Source: Candidatus Methylomirabilis sp. | GTDB taxonomy: Bacteria; Methylomirabilota; Methylomirabilia; Methylomirabilales; Methylomirabilaceae | Assembly: GCA_002634395.1 (NCBI GenBank) | Contig: NSJM01000001.1 | Coordinates: 19,504-83,503 of the forward strand | Direction of reading: 5' to 3' | Length of the DNA stretch: 64,000 bases | Part shown: in pieces, positions 19,096 to 27,925 of the stretch | Numbering within the stretch: the first letter of the stretch is position 1 | Layout: each line of letters opens with the position of its first letter | Program-made: the position numbers and the translations under genes | Notes under the pieces: model-generated | Database searches by the model: none | What the model saw: the letters and a program-made list of their open reading frames with translations, nothing else | Told to the model about the DNA's origin: nothing

Positions 19096-20379
19096 TCAAT
19101 GCTGAAGGCGCCCCCTGACGAAGCGATGAAGAACAAACGAGGCCTCATCCTCCTTGGTGGGGAGGCGCCCATCCAGCTTGGCCGTGCGCAGGGCGGCCAG
19201 GGCCCGCCGGTAGATGGGGCCCGGCTTCAACCCCAATCGATGTAAGTCCCCCCCTTTTAGCAACGGGACAATACTCCATGAAGTCGTGAGGTATTTGGAG
19301 ACCGCCTCTCGCGACGGCCCCTTCACAAGCCAAGCCAGGAGCACGATCCTGGCCTCGGGTGAGAGTGGATCGAGAAGCCGGGCGATCCGGCTTTGGCGAA
19401 GATCGACGGCGCGTGTCAGCTTTCGCACAACGTGTCGACATGCCGTGTAATCGGTCGCAAGCTTTTCGGCAACTCGGTGGGGCGGGGTAAGCCTTTTAAG
19501 GACAGCAACAACCGTCTTTGGATGCAGAAGATAGAGCGTTCCCAGAAGCAATGCCTCACCTCCTGCTGCTCCCTCCAGCGACGGCATAGATGGAGCCCGA
19601 GCAAGAATCTGCCACACGCGATCGAGTAGACCGAGGGCAGCAGCAGGGAGAGTACACTTTGGATGAATGGCCGTCAACACGCCCAGGTTCCTGAGACGTC
19701 TGATAATGCGGGGTGCGGATGGCTCCTTCGCAATCAGGTGGAGCTCCCTGAAGATTCTCAAGCCGGCTAGATTCCTGATCGCTCCCCCTTGCACTGCGGC
19801 CTTCATCAACCCCAAGCTACTCCGAGCAATAACAAACCGGTATCGGCCCTCAAATCGCGCGGTCCTGAAAAGCCGGGTGGGGTCGTCGATAAAGCTCCGC
19901 TCGTGCAAGACTCTGATCCGGCCACATTCCAGATCTCGCAGCCCTCCCAGTGGATCGATCAATGGCCCGAACCGATGATGGTCGATGCGGGCAGCCATGG
20001 CATTGATGCTGAAATCTCGCCGAAGCAGATCGGCAAGGAGTGGGGCAGGTTGAACCTCCGGCAGTGCGGCAGCATGCGGGTATTGCTCCGACCTGGCGGT
20101 GGCAAGATCGAGCGTTCTCCCTTCAGGAAGGCGCAGATGGGCGGTCCCGAATCTGGGGTGAGGCGCCACCACCGCCTTGAGGGAGTGCGCCAGACGCTTG
20201 GCGACAGCAATGGCATCGCCCTCAACTACCAGATCGATATCAACATTGCCCTGGCCAAGAAGGAGATCCCGCACATAGCCGCCGACCGCATAGATCGGCG
20301 AAGGGGCGGCCGCCACACGCGCCGCCTCAAGCGCGTCTCTGCTGGCAGCGTCCAGATCTCGGAAGTGAGGAAGCCTCAT
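19096..20379 (-). CDS. CCA-adding enzyme / poly(A) polymerase family nucleotidyltransferase
   Basis: 427 residues. The head domain shows GGYVRDLLLGQGNVDIDLVV, with the metal-binding DxD in DID near residue 46. It continues with RFGTAHLRLPEGRTLDLATAR, FSINAMA and the RRxxD-like basic region (FEGRYRFVIARSS). These belong to class II tRNA nucleotidyltransferases. It may add CCA or only part of it (A- or CC-adding enzymes cannot be separated by eye). The ATG at 20379 (MRLPHF) has GAGGT 5 bases upstream; a longer frame from 20406 lacks such a site. No HD domain is seen at the C-terminus. Confidence 0.85.
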   Translation of the reverse strand: MRLPHFRDLDAASRDALEAARVAAAPSPIYAVGGYVRDLLLGQGNVDIDLVVEGDAIAVAKRLAHSLKAVVAPHPRFGTAHLRLPEGRTLDLATARSEQYPHAAALPEVQPAPLLADLLRRDFSINAMAARIDHHRFGPLIDPLGGLRDLECGRIRVLHERSFIDDPTRLFRTARFEGRYRFVIARSSLGLMKAAVQGGAIRNLAGLRIFRELHLIAKEPSAPRIIRRLRNLGVLTAIHPKCTLPAAALGLLDRVWQILARAPSMPSLEGAAGGEALLLGTLYLLHPKTVVAVLKRLTPPHRVAEKLATDYTACRHVVRKLTRAVDLRQSRIARLLDPLSPEARIVLLAWLVKGPSREAVSKYLTTSWSIVPLLKGGDLHRLGLKPGPIYRRALAALRTAKLDGRLPTKEDEASFVLHRFVRGRLQH

Positions 20380-20437
20380 GGATACCTCGCGCACTGGGCG
20401 CAGCAAGCAGCGCCCCTACGCACTTCGCACCCCTCAA

Positions 20438-20452
20438 ACCCTATACCCTAAA
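20438..20452. repeat. ACCCTATACCCTAAA tract between xerD and the CCA-family gene
   Basis: A short copy of the AGGGTATAGGGT family, read here as its complement. Confidence 0.55.
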
Positions 20453-20460
20453 TCCTGCCT

Positions 20461-21348
20461 TTACGCCCGGGGGTGATAGCGATCATAAATCGACTTCAGG
20501 TGCGCCCTGGAGACGTGCGTGTAGATCTGTGTCGTGGAGATATCGGCATGGCCCAACATCGCCTGGACCGCTCGCAAGTCGGCACCGCCCTCAAGGAGGT
20601 GCGTGGCAAAAGAATGGCGAAGCGTGTGAGGAGTCACTCGTCGGTCGATTCCCGCCGCTGTCGCATACGCGCGGAGGAGCTTCCAGAAACCTTGGCGCGT
20701 CAGCGGCCACCCAAGGCGGCTCAAGAACAGCACAGGGCTTGACCGTCCTCTTTGAAGGTGCGGTCTTGAGTCGGCAAGGTACCCGCGAACAGCCGTCTGG
20801 GCATCGCGCCCTAACGGAACCACCCGGTCCTTCCCACCCTTTCCTTGGCAGCGTACGTAGCCTACCTCCAGGTCCACATCAGACAATCGGAGGGTTACCA
20901 ACTCCGACACGCGAAGACCGGCCGCGTACAGCAGCTCCAGCATCGCTTTGTCACGAAGACCCAGCGTGTTACTGGTAGGCGGCGCCGCCAGCAGCCGCTT
21001 CACCTCCTCTTGACTCAGCACTCCGGGGAGACGCACCCATGGGCTCGGGGATTCCAGATGCGCTGTGGGATCCTCTTTCGCATAACCCTGCGCCAGCAGG
21101 TACCGGTACAGACCGCGCAGCGACGAGGTATGGCGCGAGACTGTACGAGGCGCTAGCCCCTCTTCTCGGAGCGTCAAGAGTAGACGCGCGACGTGTCCGC
21201 GGCTGACCTCCTGGAAAGAGCCGGCCCCGGCCTGCTTGAAGTAGCCGGCTGTCCGGCGCAGATCCCTTCCATACGCGGCCAGGCTGTTTTCTGCCAGCCC
21301 ACGCTCGACCGCCAGAAACCTCAAATATTCCTCGATCAACTGCTCCAT
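20461..21348 (-). CDS. xerD: Tyrosine site-specific recombinase XerD/XerC type
   Basis: 295 residues, the length of chromosomal Xer recombinases. The N-terminal SAM-like core-binding domain (EYLRFLAVERGLAENSLAAY) is followed by the catalytic domain. Catalytic residues are visible: Arg in AAGLRVSELVTL, Lys in CQGKGGKDR, His-x-x-Arg in HTLRHSFATHLLEGG, His in GHADISTTQ and the nucleophile Tyr in IYTHV. It resolves chromosome dimers at dif. It lies between the CCA-family gene and the pilus block, in the same orientation as both, and shows no integron or phage association. Confidence 0.93.
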   Translation of the reverse strand: MEQLIEEYLRFLAVERGLAENSLAAYGRDLRRTAGYFKQAGAGSFQEVSRGHVARLLLTLREEGLAPRTVSRHTSSLRGLYRYLLAQGYAKEDPTAHLESPSPWVRLPGVLSQEEVKRLLAAPPTSNTLGLRDKAMLELLYAAGLRVSELVTLRLSDVDLEVGYVRCQGKGGKDRVVPLGRDAQTAVRGYLADSRPHLQRGRSSPVLFLSRLGWPLTRQGFWKLLRAYATAAGIDRRVTPHTLRHSFATHLLEGGADLRAVQAMLGHADISTTQIYTHVSRAHLKSIYDRYHPRA

Positions 21349-21466
21349 GATCAGCGATCAGCCACTAGGGACCTGTTTCTGAAATTCGTTGTATATGTCC
21401 TGACGTCATTCCGGCCAAGCCCGCATAGCGGACGCGAGCCGGAATCCAGGAAATAACAGGGACAGG
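21349..21466. repeat. CATTCCGGC...GCCGGAATCCAG palindromic repeat
   Basis: Between pilD and xerD. The core GTCATTCCGGC (21402-21412) and GCCGGAATCC (21438-21447) pair. Outer CCTGTTTCTGAAAT and AAATAACAGGGACAGG give additional partial symmetry. It resembles the widespread 'CATTCC-GC-n-GGAATCC' repeat class. A GATCAGCGATCAGC unit of another repeat family sits at 21350-21364. Confidence 0.6.
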
Positions 21467-21470
21467 CGCA

Positions 21471-22259
21471 TCATCTGAACAGTCTGACGTACCAGTCGAT
21501 CAACTGATTTCCACCAAACAGGGCAACGACCGCGCCGAGGGCCAAAAACGGTCCGAATGGGATCCGGTCTTTCCGCGACAACACTCCGGCTGCGATCAGT
21601 CCCAGCGACAGACAGGCGCCGGAGACGACCGCGAAGCCAAACGATACAAGCATGAGGCGCCAACCAAGGAAGGCGCCAATCATGCTGAGAAGATTCACAT
21701 CGCCGCCACCCATGCTCTCCTGCTGAAAGGCCGCCTCCGCATACACTGCAACCAGGTACACCAGTCCGGCGCCGACAAACGCTCCCGTTACGGCTTCAAG
21801 CGGAGGCGGATCGGAGGTCAGGATACTTGCGACGAGACCAATCGGTATGGCGGGAAGGCTGAGGATATGAGGAATGATACCATGATCCAAATCAATAAAA
21901 GTGATTACCACCAGTACCGAGAGGAAAAGAAGGAGGAATACTGTTCGGATATTGAAGCCGAAGTGTAATACCGTAATAAGGTAAAGACCGGCGGTCAGTC
22001 CCTCTACAAGTGGATACCGCCAGTGGATTGACGCCTTGCACCTGCGGCATCTGCCACCAAGCAACATAAAACTAAAAAGCGGTATGTTGTCATACCACCC
22101 GATCGAACCATTACACGCGGGACAACGCGACCCAGGAAAGACGAGGCTTTCGTCGCGCGGGATACGCCATATACAGACATTCAAGAAACTTCCGACTACG
22201 AGCCCCAGGGGGATGCTCAAGATGGCCAATAAGCTTTCCAGTGAGAGATTGCCCGGCAA
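21471..22259 (-). CDS. pilD: Prepilin leader peptidase / N-methyltransferase
   Basis: 262 residues, about eight membrane segments. The cytoplasmic loop has two CxxC pairs (CPACNGSIGWYDN ... GGRCRRCKASI, near residues 45-75). The catalytic aspartates are seen in ITFIDLDHGIIP and MGGGDVNLLSMIG (GGGD). It cleaves type IV prepilins after Gly and methylates the new N-terminus. It lies directly downstream of the minor pilin genes whose products (and PilA) carry G-F prepilin motifs. Complete. Confidence 0.95.
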   Translation of the reverse strand: MPGNLSLESLLAILSIPLGLVVGSFLNVCIWRIPRDESLVFPGSRCPACNGSIGWYDNIPLFSFMLLGGRCRRCKASIHWRYPLVEGLTAGLYLITVLHFGFNIRTVFLLLFLSVLVVITFIDLDHGIIPHILSLPAIPIGLVASILTSDPPPLEAVTGAFVGAGLVYLVAVYAEAAFQQESMGGGDVNLLSMIGAFLGWRLMLVSFGFAVVSGACLSLGLIAAGVLSRKDRIPFGPFLALGAVVALFGGNQLIDWYVRLFR

Positions 22260-22369
22260 TGGCGGCTGACCCCCCTATTGTGTGGTCATAAAAGTTCCGA
22301 CTATCGGCACGCTCTGTAGGATAGCAGTTCCTCGGCTGGTTACCAACCCTAAAGCTGTAACGACAGGGC

Positions 22370-23635
22370 CTACAGTCCCCAGGACAGGATCTGGAGCGGA
22401 CTTTGAAGAGGCGGATTGAGACCGCAATTGTAGTTGATCGTTGGATTGCCGCTGACGGTGTTGGATGTCACGGTGCTGCTGATCGCACTTTTGTCTTCAC
22501 CAATGATGAATCCGTTAATGGTCGGAGTGCCGCTTATCGCGAACTGCTCATGGGCCGCGATCAGCCCGTTGTACGCATTGCTTGGGGTGCCGCTGATTTT
22601 GGCATCACGGCCCGCAACAAACAGGGTATCTTGCACGGTATAGGCAGCGTCGGCCCCTATGGTCGGATTGCCCGAGACGATCACATCACCGGTTGCAATA
22701 ATGGTGGTTTTCCACGGCGTGGAGGTAGAACCCGGACTGCTTGTCACCGTCGCGTTTCCCTCGAAATAGAATGTACCGTTGCAGGGTGTGCCGCTGCCGC
22801 TACGCACTTCCCACTCAGCGGAGGGACCAGCGGTGTACTTCCATCCACAATACGTGTCTCCGAAGTCCGGGTCTGCGAGGTCTGCGATCTGGCCGCCGCT
22901 ACCGTCGAGCACCTGACCGTTCGCCTTCATCTGAAATAGGTGGTCTGCCGACAGCGTCGCCGTCGCGGTGTTCAGGAAATCAGTCGGATTGATGGCCGGT
23001 ATCGTCTCTTTCGGTTTGGCGCCTCCGCTGCCGGGACCAACACTTGGGCTGCCGGTAACCGTATAGGCGCCGTTGGCGGTAGCGGAGCCGGTAATTGTAA
23101 CCTTGCTGCCGTCCAGCTCAAGATTGCTATTGGTATGAACGCTCCCGCATTGCCCGTTCAATTCCGTCGTGCCTTCGACCTCTGTGCTACCCTGAATAGT
23201 CAGCGGGCCGTTGGTCCTGATGGCGTTATCGGAGTGAAAAAAAGTGCTCATGATGGCCCTCCGAATCTGTTGGGCCCCTCCAATAGTGGTGCCGGTTGAA
23301 ACCACTCTGACAGTGTTCGTTCCCGCCGCCTGGTACAAAACATTGTAGTTTCCTGTGGCTAACTGCCCGCTAATGGGGGTGGGGTTTGTCATGCGCCCCG
23401 TGTCAGCCAGCAACCAGTTAAAGGCATGCTCCAGTCCGGCCTCGGCCAGAAAGTCGGCCTGGATAGCGCGCAGGTGGTTTGACGCAATCTGCGCTTCCGA
23501 GCCTCCGATAGACAGAATGGCAGCCGCCAATATGCCAAGGATGACCGTTACCAAAAGCGCAAGCGGCAGGATAAGCCCTCGGTCATCTCCAACCTTTAGA
23601 CGCCGCCTTGTTGTCACGATCTTCCACTTCACCAT
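22370..23635 (-). CDS. PilX-like minor pilin with large repeat-rich C-terminal domain
   Basis: 421 residues from MVKWKIVTTRRRLKV; the ATG at 23635 has AAGGAG 7 bases upstream. A hydrophobic pilin-like helix (RGLILPLALLVTVILGILAA, about residues 20-42) is followed by SEAQIASNHLRAIQADFLAEAGLEHA, the PilX N-terminal signature (AQIASN...A..AEAGLE). The rest, about 330 residues, is Gly/Ser/Thr/Asn-rich with recurring strands such as TISGNPTI, KISGTPSN, AISGTPTI and VSGNPTI, suggesting a beta-solenoid. Usual PilX is about 200 residues, so this is an enlarged form. It overlaps pilW by 7 bases. It probably sits at the pilus tip or acts in adhesion (inference). Confidence 0.8.
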   Translation of the reverse strand: MVKWKIVTTRRRLKVGDDRGLILPLALLVTVILGILAAAILSIGGSEAQIASNHLRAIQADFLAEAGLEHAFNWLLADTGRMTNPTPISGQLATGNYNVLYQAAGTNTVRVVSTGTTIGGAQQIRRAIMSTFFHSDNAIRTNGPLTIQGSTEVEGTTELNGQCGSVHTNSNLELDGSKVTITGSATANGAYTVTGSPSVGPGSGGAKPKETIPAINPTDFLNTATATLSADHLFQMKANGQVLDGSGGQIADLADPDFGDTYCGWKYTAGPSAEWEVRSGSGTPCNGTFYFEGNATVTSSPGSTSTPWKTTIIATGDVIVSGNPTIGADAAYTVQDTLFVAGRDAKISGTPSNAYNGLIAAHEQFAISGTPTINGFIIGEDKSAISSTVTSNTVSGNPTINYNCGLNPPLQSPLQILSWGL

Positions 23636-24534
23636 GGCAGGCTCCTTGGCCTGACCCTGGTGATCATGCAGCGTGGGCTGCCATCTGCGCCCCGAACTTT
23701 GAGGTCGATCCGGATCTCCCTGATAAGGTTCGGATCTGGATTGGGGCCAGGTGCGGGACAAGGAGGAGGATTCTGATCCTGACCGAGGGGAAGTCTCGAT
23801 CCAGTGGTACCGTAATAGGTGAAGGTCAGGCCCGACACATTACTAACAATAGGATCGGCGTTGTCTCCGCCCTGCTTCCTGGTGAGACAGGTCAAAGCGG
23901 GGCACGTAGAAGTGGCAGTCGCATTTCTGGCGTAGGTAATGGTCTTGATGTCACGGACAAGAACGTTCTGGACATTAGTATCTGGCGGCACGGGATAGGG
24001 TGAGCGGAGGGCCGATGCAAGGGTAAGAGTACTACCGCTTATAGACTCTATCTGCTTGACCTCCCGCATGCCGGCGTTGGCGATATAGATCCAATCGTTC
24101 AGGGCCGAACCTGAACCTGTATAGACCTTGAAGGCATCGGCGGTATCCGATGCCGATATGCTTAACGGCACAGACGTCCCGCTCGCTGTGGTGCTGACTT
24201 TCACCTCAGTGCCATTACTTACGGACAGGGCGCCTACGTTATCAACGTTCGCCATAAAGGTGATGCTGGTAGAGGTGGCGGCCGTGATCGCGTTACCCGC
24301 GTCATCCGCCCCAACCCAGTATGAGCCGATCAGTCTGAGCTCGTTTGCCATACGATCCAGGCCGGCCCTCGCTCCCACCTGCGCGGCCTCCAGGGAGCTG
24401 GCCCTGGTATAGGTCTGCTGGGAGACCTGATACACGCCTGCGACGGCGGACGCCACAAGACCGAGGATGGCCATGGTAACAAGCAGTTCGACCAGGGTAT
24501 AACCCGGTTGGCTGCCACGCTTCAGCATGATCAT
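23629..24534 (-). CDS. pilW: PilW-like minor pilin
   Basis: 301 residues. The prepilin motif G-Y-T-L-V-E-L-L (QPGYTLVELLVTMAILGLVA) is at the N-terminus, with cleavage after Gly and Glu at +5. It continues GVYQVSQQTYTRASSLEAAQ and GARAGLDRMANELRLIGSY, the usual PilW helix. The C-terminal half is beta-rich (ITFTANVDNVG-like strands; IKTITYARNATATSTCPALTC). Minor pilins prime assembly of the type IV pilus. Immediately downstream of pilV (9 bases) and overlapping pilX. Confidence 0.88.
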   Translation of the reverse strand: MIMLKRGSQPGYTLVELLVTMAILGLVASAVAGVYQVSQQTYTRASSLEAAQVGARAGLDRMANELRLIGSYWVGADDAGNAITAATSTSITFMANVDNVGALSVSNGTEVKVSTTASGTSVPLSISASDTADAFKVYTGSGSALNDWIYIANAGMREVKQIESISGSTLTLASALRSPYPVPPDTNVQNVLVRDIKTITYARNATATSTCPALTCLTRKQGGDNADPIVSNVSGLTFTYYGTTGSRLPLGQDQNPPPCPAPGPNPDPNLIREIRIDLKVRGADGSPRCMITRVRPRSLPW

Positions 24535-24543
24535 GATTTTTAC

Positions 24544-25017
24544 TCAAGACTCAGGAGGTCTGGCCGCAATCAACGTACTGACCGTCACGCTCTCCTGGTG
24601 AAGGCCATTATCGCCGGGAGCATTGAAGAAGACGGTGACTGTCACCAGCTTGATGTTGGAAGCCGGGGCTTGTGGTGGACCCGTCCAGAACCGTGCCTGC
24701 CGGCTGAAGTTCGGATACCCCGTCATCGTCCCAAACCCTTCATCAGAAAAGCCTGTCGGATATTGACCGGCCCCAAACTGATCGTTTGACAGTGTGTACT
24801 TCAGCCTTTTGATCTGCTCCAGCCGCTCCTGAGCAAGAAATGCCGCGGTTGATAGAAGGCCGGCACGACTGACCGCCCCAAGGCCGGATGAAAGGCTCGT
24901 CGCCGTACCGCCGCTCTGCACTCCGATAGCGACGCCAACCCCGAGTACGGCAATCGTCAGGACAGCCAGGGCTACCAGCACCTCAACAAGGCTGAAGCCG
25001 TGGCATCTATTTTTCAT
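24544..25017 (-). CDS. pilV: PilV-like minor pilin
   Basis: 157 residues from MKNRCHGFSLVEVLVALAVLTIAVLGV. The prepilin site is G|FSLVE. The PilV family pattern continues with LLSTAAFLAQERLEQIKRLKY. The ATG at 25017 overlaps the TGA of the preceding FimT/GspH gene as ATGA, which is why I prefer it to the ATG six codons upstream. Part of the minor-pilin operon. Confidence 0.87.
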   Translation of the reverse strand: MKNRCHGFSLVEVLVALAVLTIAVLGVGVAIGVQSGGTATSLSSGLGAVSRAGLLSTAAFLAQERLEQIKRLKYTLSNDQFGAGQYPTGFSDEGFGTMTGYPNFSRQARFWTGPPQAPASNIKLVTVTVFFNAPGDNGLHQESVTVSTLIAARPPES

Positions 25018-25535
25018 GGACAGTCTGGTGGGCATATTCGTATCCGTCCCATACTGCTTATCACAACGTTGAGGCTGGAACTGCTCCTTGAATCCTCAAC
25101 TATAATCGTACCGTTGTCGCCGGTGCCGAGATGGTTAAACGTAGGATTGACATTGGTGCTGGAGAGCCTGGCCTGGTTCTCAAGCCTTCTATAGCCTTCG
25201 GCATCCGTTCCAGGCCCGATACATACCGGATTGGCTGGATTACCCGGATTGCATCCCGGCGCAGCATCGCCGCTGGTTCTGACAAAACGGAGTCGATTGT
25301 TATCGATATCGATCTCAACCTGGTATTTTCCGTTGGCGGTAATGGCCAGTTGCCGTGCCTGATTCAGCAGAGTCACCAACTCCTGTGCCGCTCCCCTTGC
25401 TTGCTGGGTCTGAAGCACATTGACGAAGACCGGTAAGGTAACCACGGCCAGTATGCCAATAATCCCAATGACGACCAACAGCTCAGCCAGGCTGAAGCCA
25501 TGGGCGTGGATCAGGTTGGACTGTGACGATCTCAT
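25014..25535 (-). CDS. fimT: FimT/GspH-type minor pseudopilin
   Basis: 173 residues. Prepilin motif HGFSLAELLVVIGIIGILA, followed by the GspH/FimT helix (FVNVLQTQQARGAAQELVTL) and the beta-rich C-terminal domain (KYQVEIDIDNNRLRFVRTS), ending in ICPPDCP. It is the first of four minor pilin genes after pilA. FimT-like proteins help initiate the pilus and in some species bind DNA; that last property is family knowledge only. Confidence 0.88.
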   Translation of the reverse strand: MRSSQSNLIHAHGFSLAELLVVIGIIGILAVVTLPVFVNVLQTQQARGAAQELVTLLNQARQLAITANGKYQVEIDIDNNRLRFVRTSGDAAPGCNPGNPANPVCIGPGTDAEGYRRLENQARLSSTNVNPTFNHLGTGDNGTIIVEDSRSSSSLNVVISSMGRIRICPPDCP

Positions 25536-25576
25536 CGAAGTAAACCTTCAGGGTTCCCTATAGGCTCTGCAGTTAT

Positions 25577-25631
25577 GCAGGGGCCTAAAAAGCAAAAGGA
25601 GGAGGGCCATAGAGAAGCCCCCCCCCTCCTG
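25577..25631 (-). terminator. Rho-independent terminator after pilA
   Basis: On the minus strand AGGAGGGGG ... CCCTCCTCC forms a GC-rich stem followed by TTTTGCTTTTT, 20 bases past the pilA stop. It would separate abundant pilA mRNA from the minor-pilin genes. Confidence 0.75.
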
Positions 25632-25652
25632 TAGCCAACCCCTACTATACTA

Positions 25653-26159
25653 TTAAGGAGCCGGAGCCGCACAGTTCACGGTACCATCGGTGCTGGCCCC
25701 GGTGTTGTCACCGGTCGCACACACTGTAAAGGTGCTTCCAGTGTTCGCAATGGTGTAGCGATAGTTACCGTTCAGCGCAGAACCGGTCCAGCCTGTCGGT
25801 ACATTCGGGTTGGCAGCGATGAAGGCGCCGGCCACCTGATTCTGAAGATTGGTTTGAGATAGGGCAAGGGCGCCAGGCGCAGCACCAGAACCGTCAGCCG
25901 GAGCAACCCCGGCATTACAGTTTTGCGCAGCATTGCCGACAGGCGGCAGGACCCCGCAATGGGCCTGATAGGTCACGATGGCCGACGCAAGTGTCCTGAT
26001 ATCGGCTTGGGCCTTTCCCACCCGGGCCTTAGCCTGAATATTGGCATACACCGGCAGGGCGATCGCCGCCAGGATACCGATGATCGCCACAACCATCAAC
26101 AGTTCAATCAACGTGAACCCACCCTTCCGCCCGATCAGCTTCTTTCTTAGCTTTTCCAT
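25653..26159 (-). CDS. pilA: Type IV major pilin PilA
   Basis: 168 residues. A 14-residue leader (MEKLRKKLIGRKGG) is followed by FTLIELLMVVAIIGILAAIA, a perfect type IVa prepilin site (G|F, Glu at +5). The alpha-1 helix continues ALPVYANIQAKARVGKAQAD. The C-terminal domain has four cysteines (CGVL, NCNAG, VCATG, NCAA) and ends AAPAP. It is longer than the truncated geopilin of Geobacter although the gene order pilB-T-C-S-R-A is the same. A sigma-54 promoter lies upstream and a terminator downstream, so it is expressed as a separate, PilR-controlled unit. Confidence 0.95.
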   Translation of the reverse strand: MEKLRKKLIGRKGGFTLIELLMVVAIIGILAAIALPVYANIQAKARVGKAQADIRTLASAIVTYQAHCGVLPPVGNAAQNCNAGVAPADGSGAAPGALALSQTNLQNQVAGAFIAANPNVPTGWTGSALNGNYRYTIANTGSTFTVCATGDNTGASTDGTVNCAAPAP

Positions 26160-26233
26160 CTCTCTTCTCCTTTTCCATGACCGTTACTGTTAAGGTTCAC
26201 CGACCCCACAACAACCATGTGGTTTTTCTATTA

Positions 26234-26249
26234 TGCAGGCACCGTGCCA
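26234..26249 (-). promoter_or_regulatory. Sigma-54 promoter of pilA
   Basis: Minus strand TGGCACGGTGCCTGCA fits TGGCAC-N5-TTGCA, with one difference (C for the first T of the -12 box) and GG and GC at the invariant positions. The predicted start is about 12 bases downstream, leaving a leader of about 60 bases before the pilA ATG. pilS and the sigma-54 activator pilR lie directly upstream. Confidence 0.75.
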
Positions 26250-26280
26250 TCGTGACTTCGATACTGTTGTTGGTCACAAA

Positions 26281-26398
26281 GCCAAGGGAACTTGGCCGAC
26301 AGGCCTATGCACATAACACCAGCAGCCCCACGATGTAGTATTCATGGACACCGATAGACCACAAGATATAGAGTCAACTGCTATCATGTGCATAGGCC
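26281..26398. promoter_or_regulatory. pilR-pilA intergenic inverted repeats
   Basis: The 359-base pilA-pilR gap (26160-26518) has no gene. It holds a perfect 13-bp inverted repeat GGCCTATGCACAT (26302-26314) / ATGTGCATAGGCC (26386-26398), spaced by 71 bases, 50-150 bases upstream of the sigma-54 promoter, where an activator would bind. A GCCAAG-GGAA-CTTGGC hairpin (26281-26296) lies beside it. The rest, 26399-26518, shows nothing clear. Confidence 0.5.
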
Positions 26399-26518
26399 GA
26401 TTATGAGAGCATGAAATCAAGATCCGCCGGCAGTATCAGGGCAGAGGAGACCGATAGAGGATTTATGAGCCAAGGAGAGGTGACAAAAAATGTCGGTTGA
26501 CTGACGATTCTGGAAGGG

Positions 26519-27901
26519 TCAGCGGGCCTTAGATATGCCGTACTTTTTGATCTTGTAGCGAAAAGCGCGAAAGGTGAGGTTGAGGAGTTCTGCAGCCCTG
26601 CTCTGAACCCATCCGGAGCGCTCGAGGGCCTGGAGCATCAGATCCTTCTCGATTCGAAAGACCGTATTTTCCATGTCGATCCCATCGGGCGGAAGGGTGA
26701 AGGTCCATAGTTCCTGCCGACCGTCGCCCTCGTACTCCGTCTTCACTTGCATGGGGATACTAGTCGGGGTCAACCGATCGGCCGTCTCGAGGGCCACGGC
26801 TCGCTCGATGACATTTTCAAGCTCCCGCACATTGCCCGGCCAGCTATGCCGCATCAGGATCTCCATCGCCTCTGGAGAGATCGAGGTCGGACCTCTCCGC
26901 TGGTGAAGCACACACTGGGCCAGCAGGCTGTTGGCCAGTAAAGGAATATCCTCCGTTCGCTCGCGAAGCGGCGGCAGATGGATTGGGATCACATTCAGCC
27001 GATAGAACAGGTCTTCCCGAAACGCCCCATCGGCCATCGCCTTCGTCAGATCCTTATTCGTCGCGGCGACAAGGCGGACATCTACCTCCAGATCCTCCGT
27101 CCCGCCCACCCGACGGAAGGTCCGTTCCTGCAAGAATCGAAGGAGCTTGACTTGCAGTCCCGGGCTCATCTCGGCGATCTCATCCAACAGGACCGTGCCA
27201 TGATTGGCGACCTCAAACAGCCCGGTCTTGTGGGAGACCGCTCCGGTAAATGACCCTTTCACGTGACCGAACAGCTCGCTCTCCAACAGTTGCTCGGGTA
27301 TGGCCCCACAGTTGATGGCCAGAAACGGGCGGTCGGATCGAGGGCTTGTACAGTGGATAGTTCTGGCCACCAGTTCCTTGCCTGTTCCACTCTCCCCGGT
27401 GATGAGGACCGTGCTGTCCAGGTCGGCGATGCGAGTGATCAGCTTATAGAGCTCGACCATCTTCGGGCTGCGGCCGATGATCCCCGCGGGCTGCGCCTCC
27501 TCCATGACTGCCGGTTGAGAGGCCTGACCATGCGGTCGGGCCCGGGCCAGCGCCTTTTCCACCACCAGCCGGATCTCATCAATTCGGAATGGCTTGGTGA
27601 TATAGTCGTCAGCCCCGAGTCGCATAGCCTGAATCGTCGAATCCATGGAGGCGTACGCCGTAATCATGATGACCGGCAAATTCGGATGCGTTTCCCGTAT
27701 GCCGGTCAAAAGGCCGATCCCATCTACCTTCGACATTCGAACATCAGAGATCACCAGATCCGGCGGCTGATGCGCAACGATCTTCAGCGCCTGCTCGCCG
27801 TCAGAGGCAGCAATCACACGATGGTCCTTACTTTCCAGAAGGACGGTGAGGAACTCACGTATCGCCTGTTCGTCATCAACGACCAATATTGTAGCCATCA
27901 C
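26519..27901 (-). CDS. pilR: Sigma-54-dependent response regulator PilR
   Basis: 460 residues. Receiver domain (ILVVDDEQ; phospho-acceptor Asp in LVISDVRMSKVDG; Lys in YITKPFR), AAA+ domain with Walker A GESGTGKE near residue 170 and the sigma-54 contact loop GSFTGA (consensus GAFTGA, A to S), then a Fis-type helix-turn-helix (RAAELLNLTFRAFRYKIKKY). It activates the pilA promoter with PilS as partner kinase. A spacer of 88 bases with a palindromic repeat separates it from pilS. Confidence 0.95.
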   Translation of the reverse strand: MMATILVVDDEQAIREFLTVLLESKDHRVIAASDGEQALKIVAHQPPDLVISDVRMSKVDGIGLLTGIRETHPNLPVIMITAYASMDSTIQAMRLGADDYITKPFRIDEIRLVVEKALARARPHGQASQPAVMEEAQPAGIIGRSPKMVELYKLITRIADLDSTVLITGESGTGKELVARTIHCTSPRSDRPFLAINCGAIPEQLLESELFGHVKGSFTGAVSHKTGLFEVANHGTVLLDEIAEMSPGLQVKLLRFLQERTFRRVGGTEDLEVDVRLVAATNKDLTKAMADGAFREDLFYRLNVIPIHLPPLRERTEDIPLLANSLLAQCVLHQRRGPTSISPEAMEILMRHSWPGNVRELENVIERAVALETADRLTPTSIPMQVKTEYEGDGRQELWTFTLPPDGIDMENTVFRIEKDLMLQALERSGWVQSRAAELLNLTFRAFRYKIKKYGISKAR

Positions 27902-27925
27902 GTAACTCCTCAGCTCAGGTAGAAA

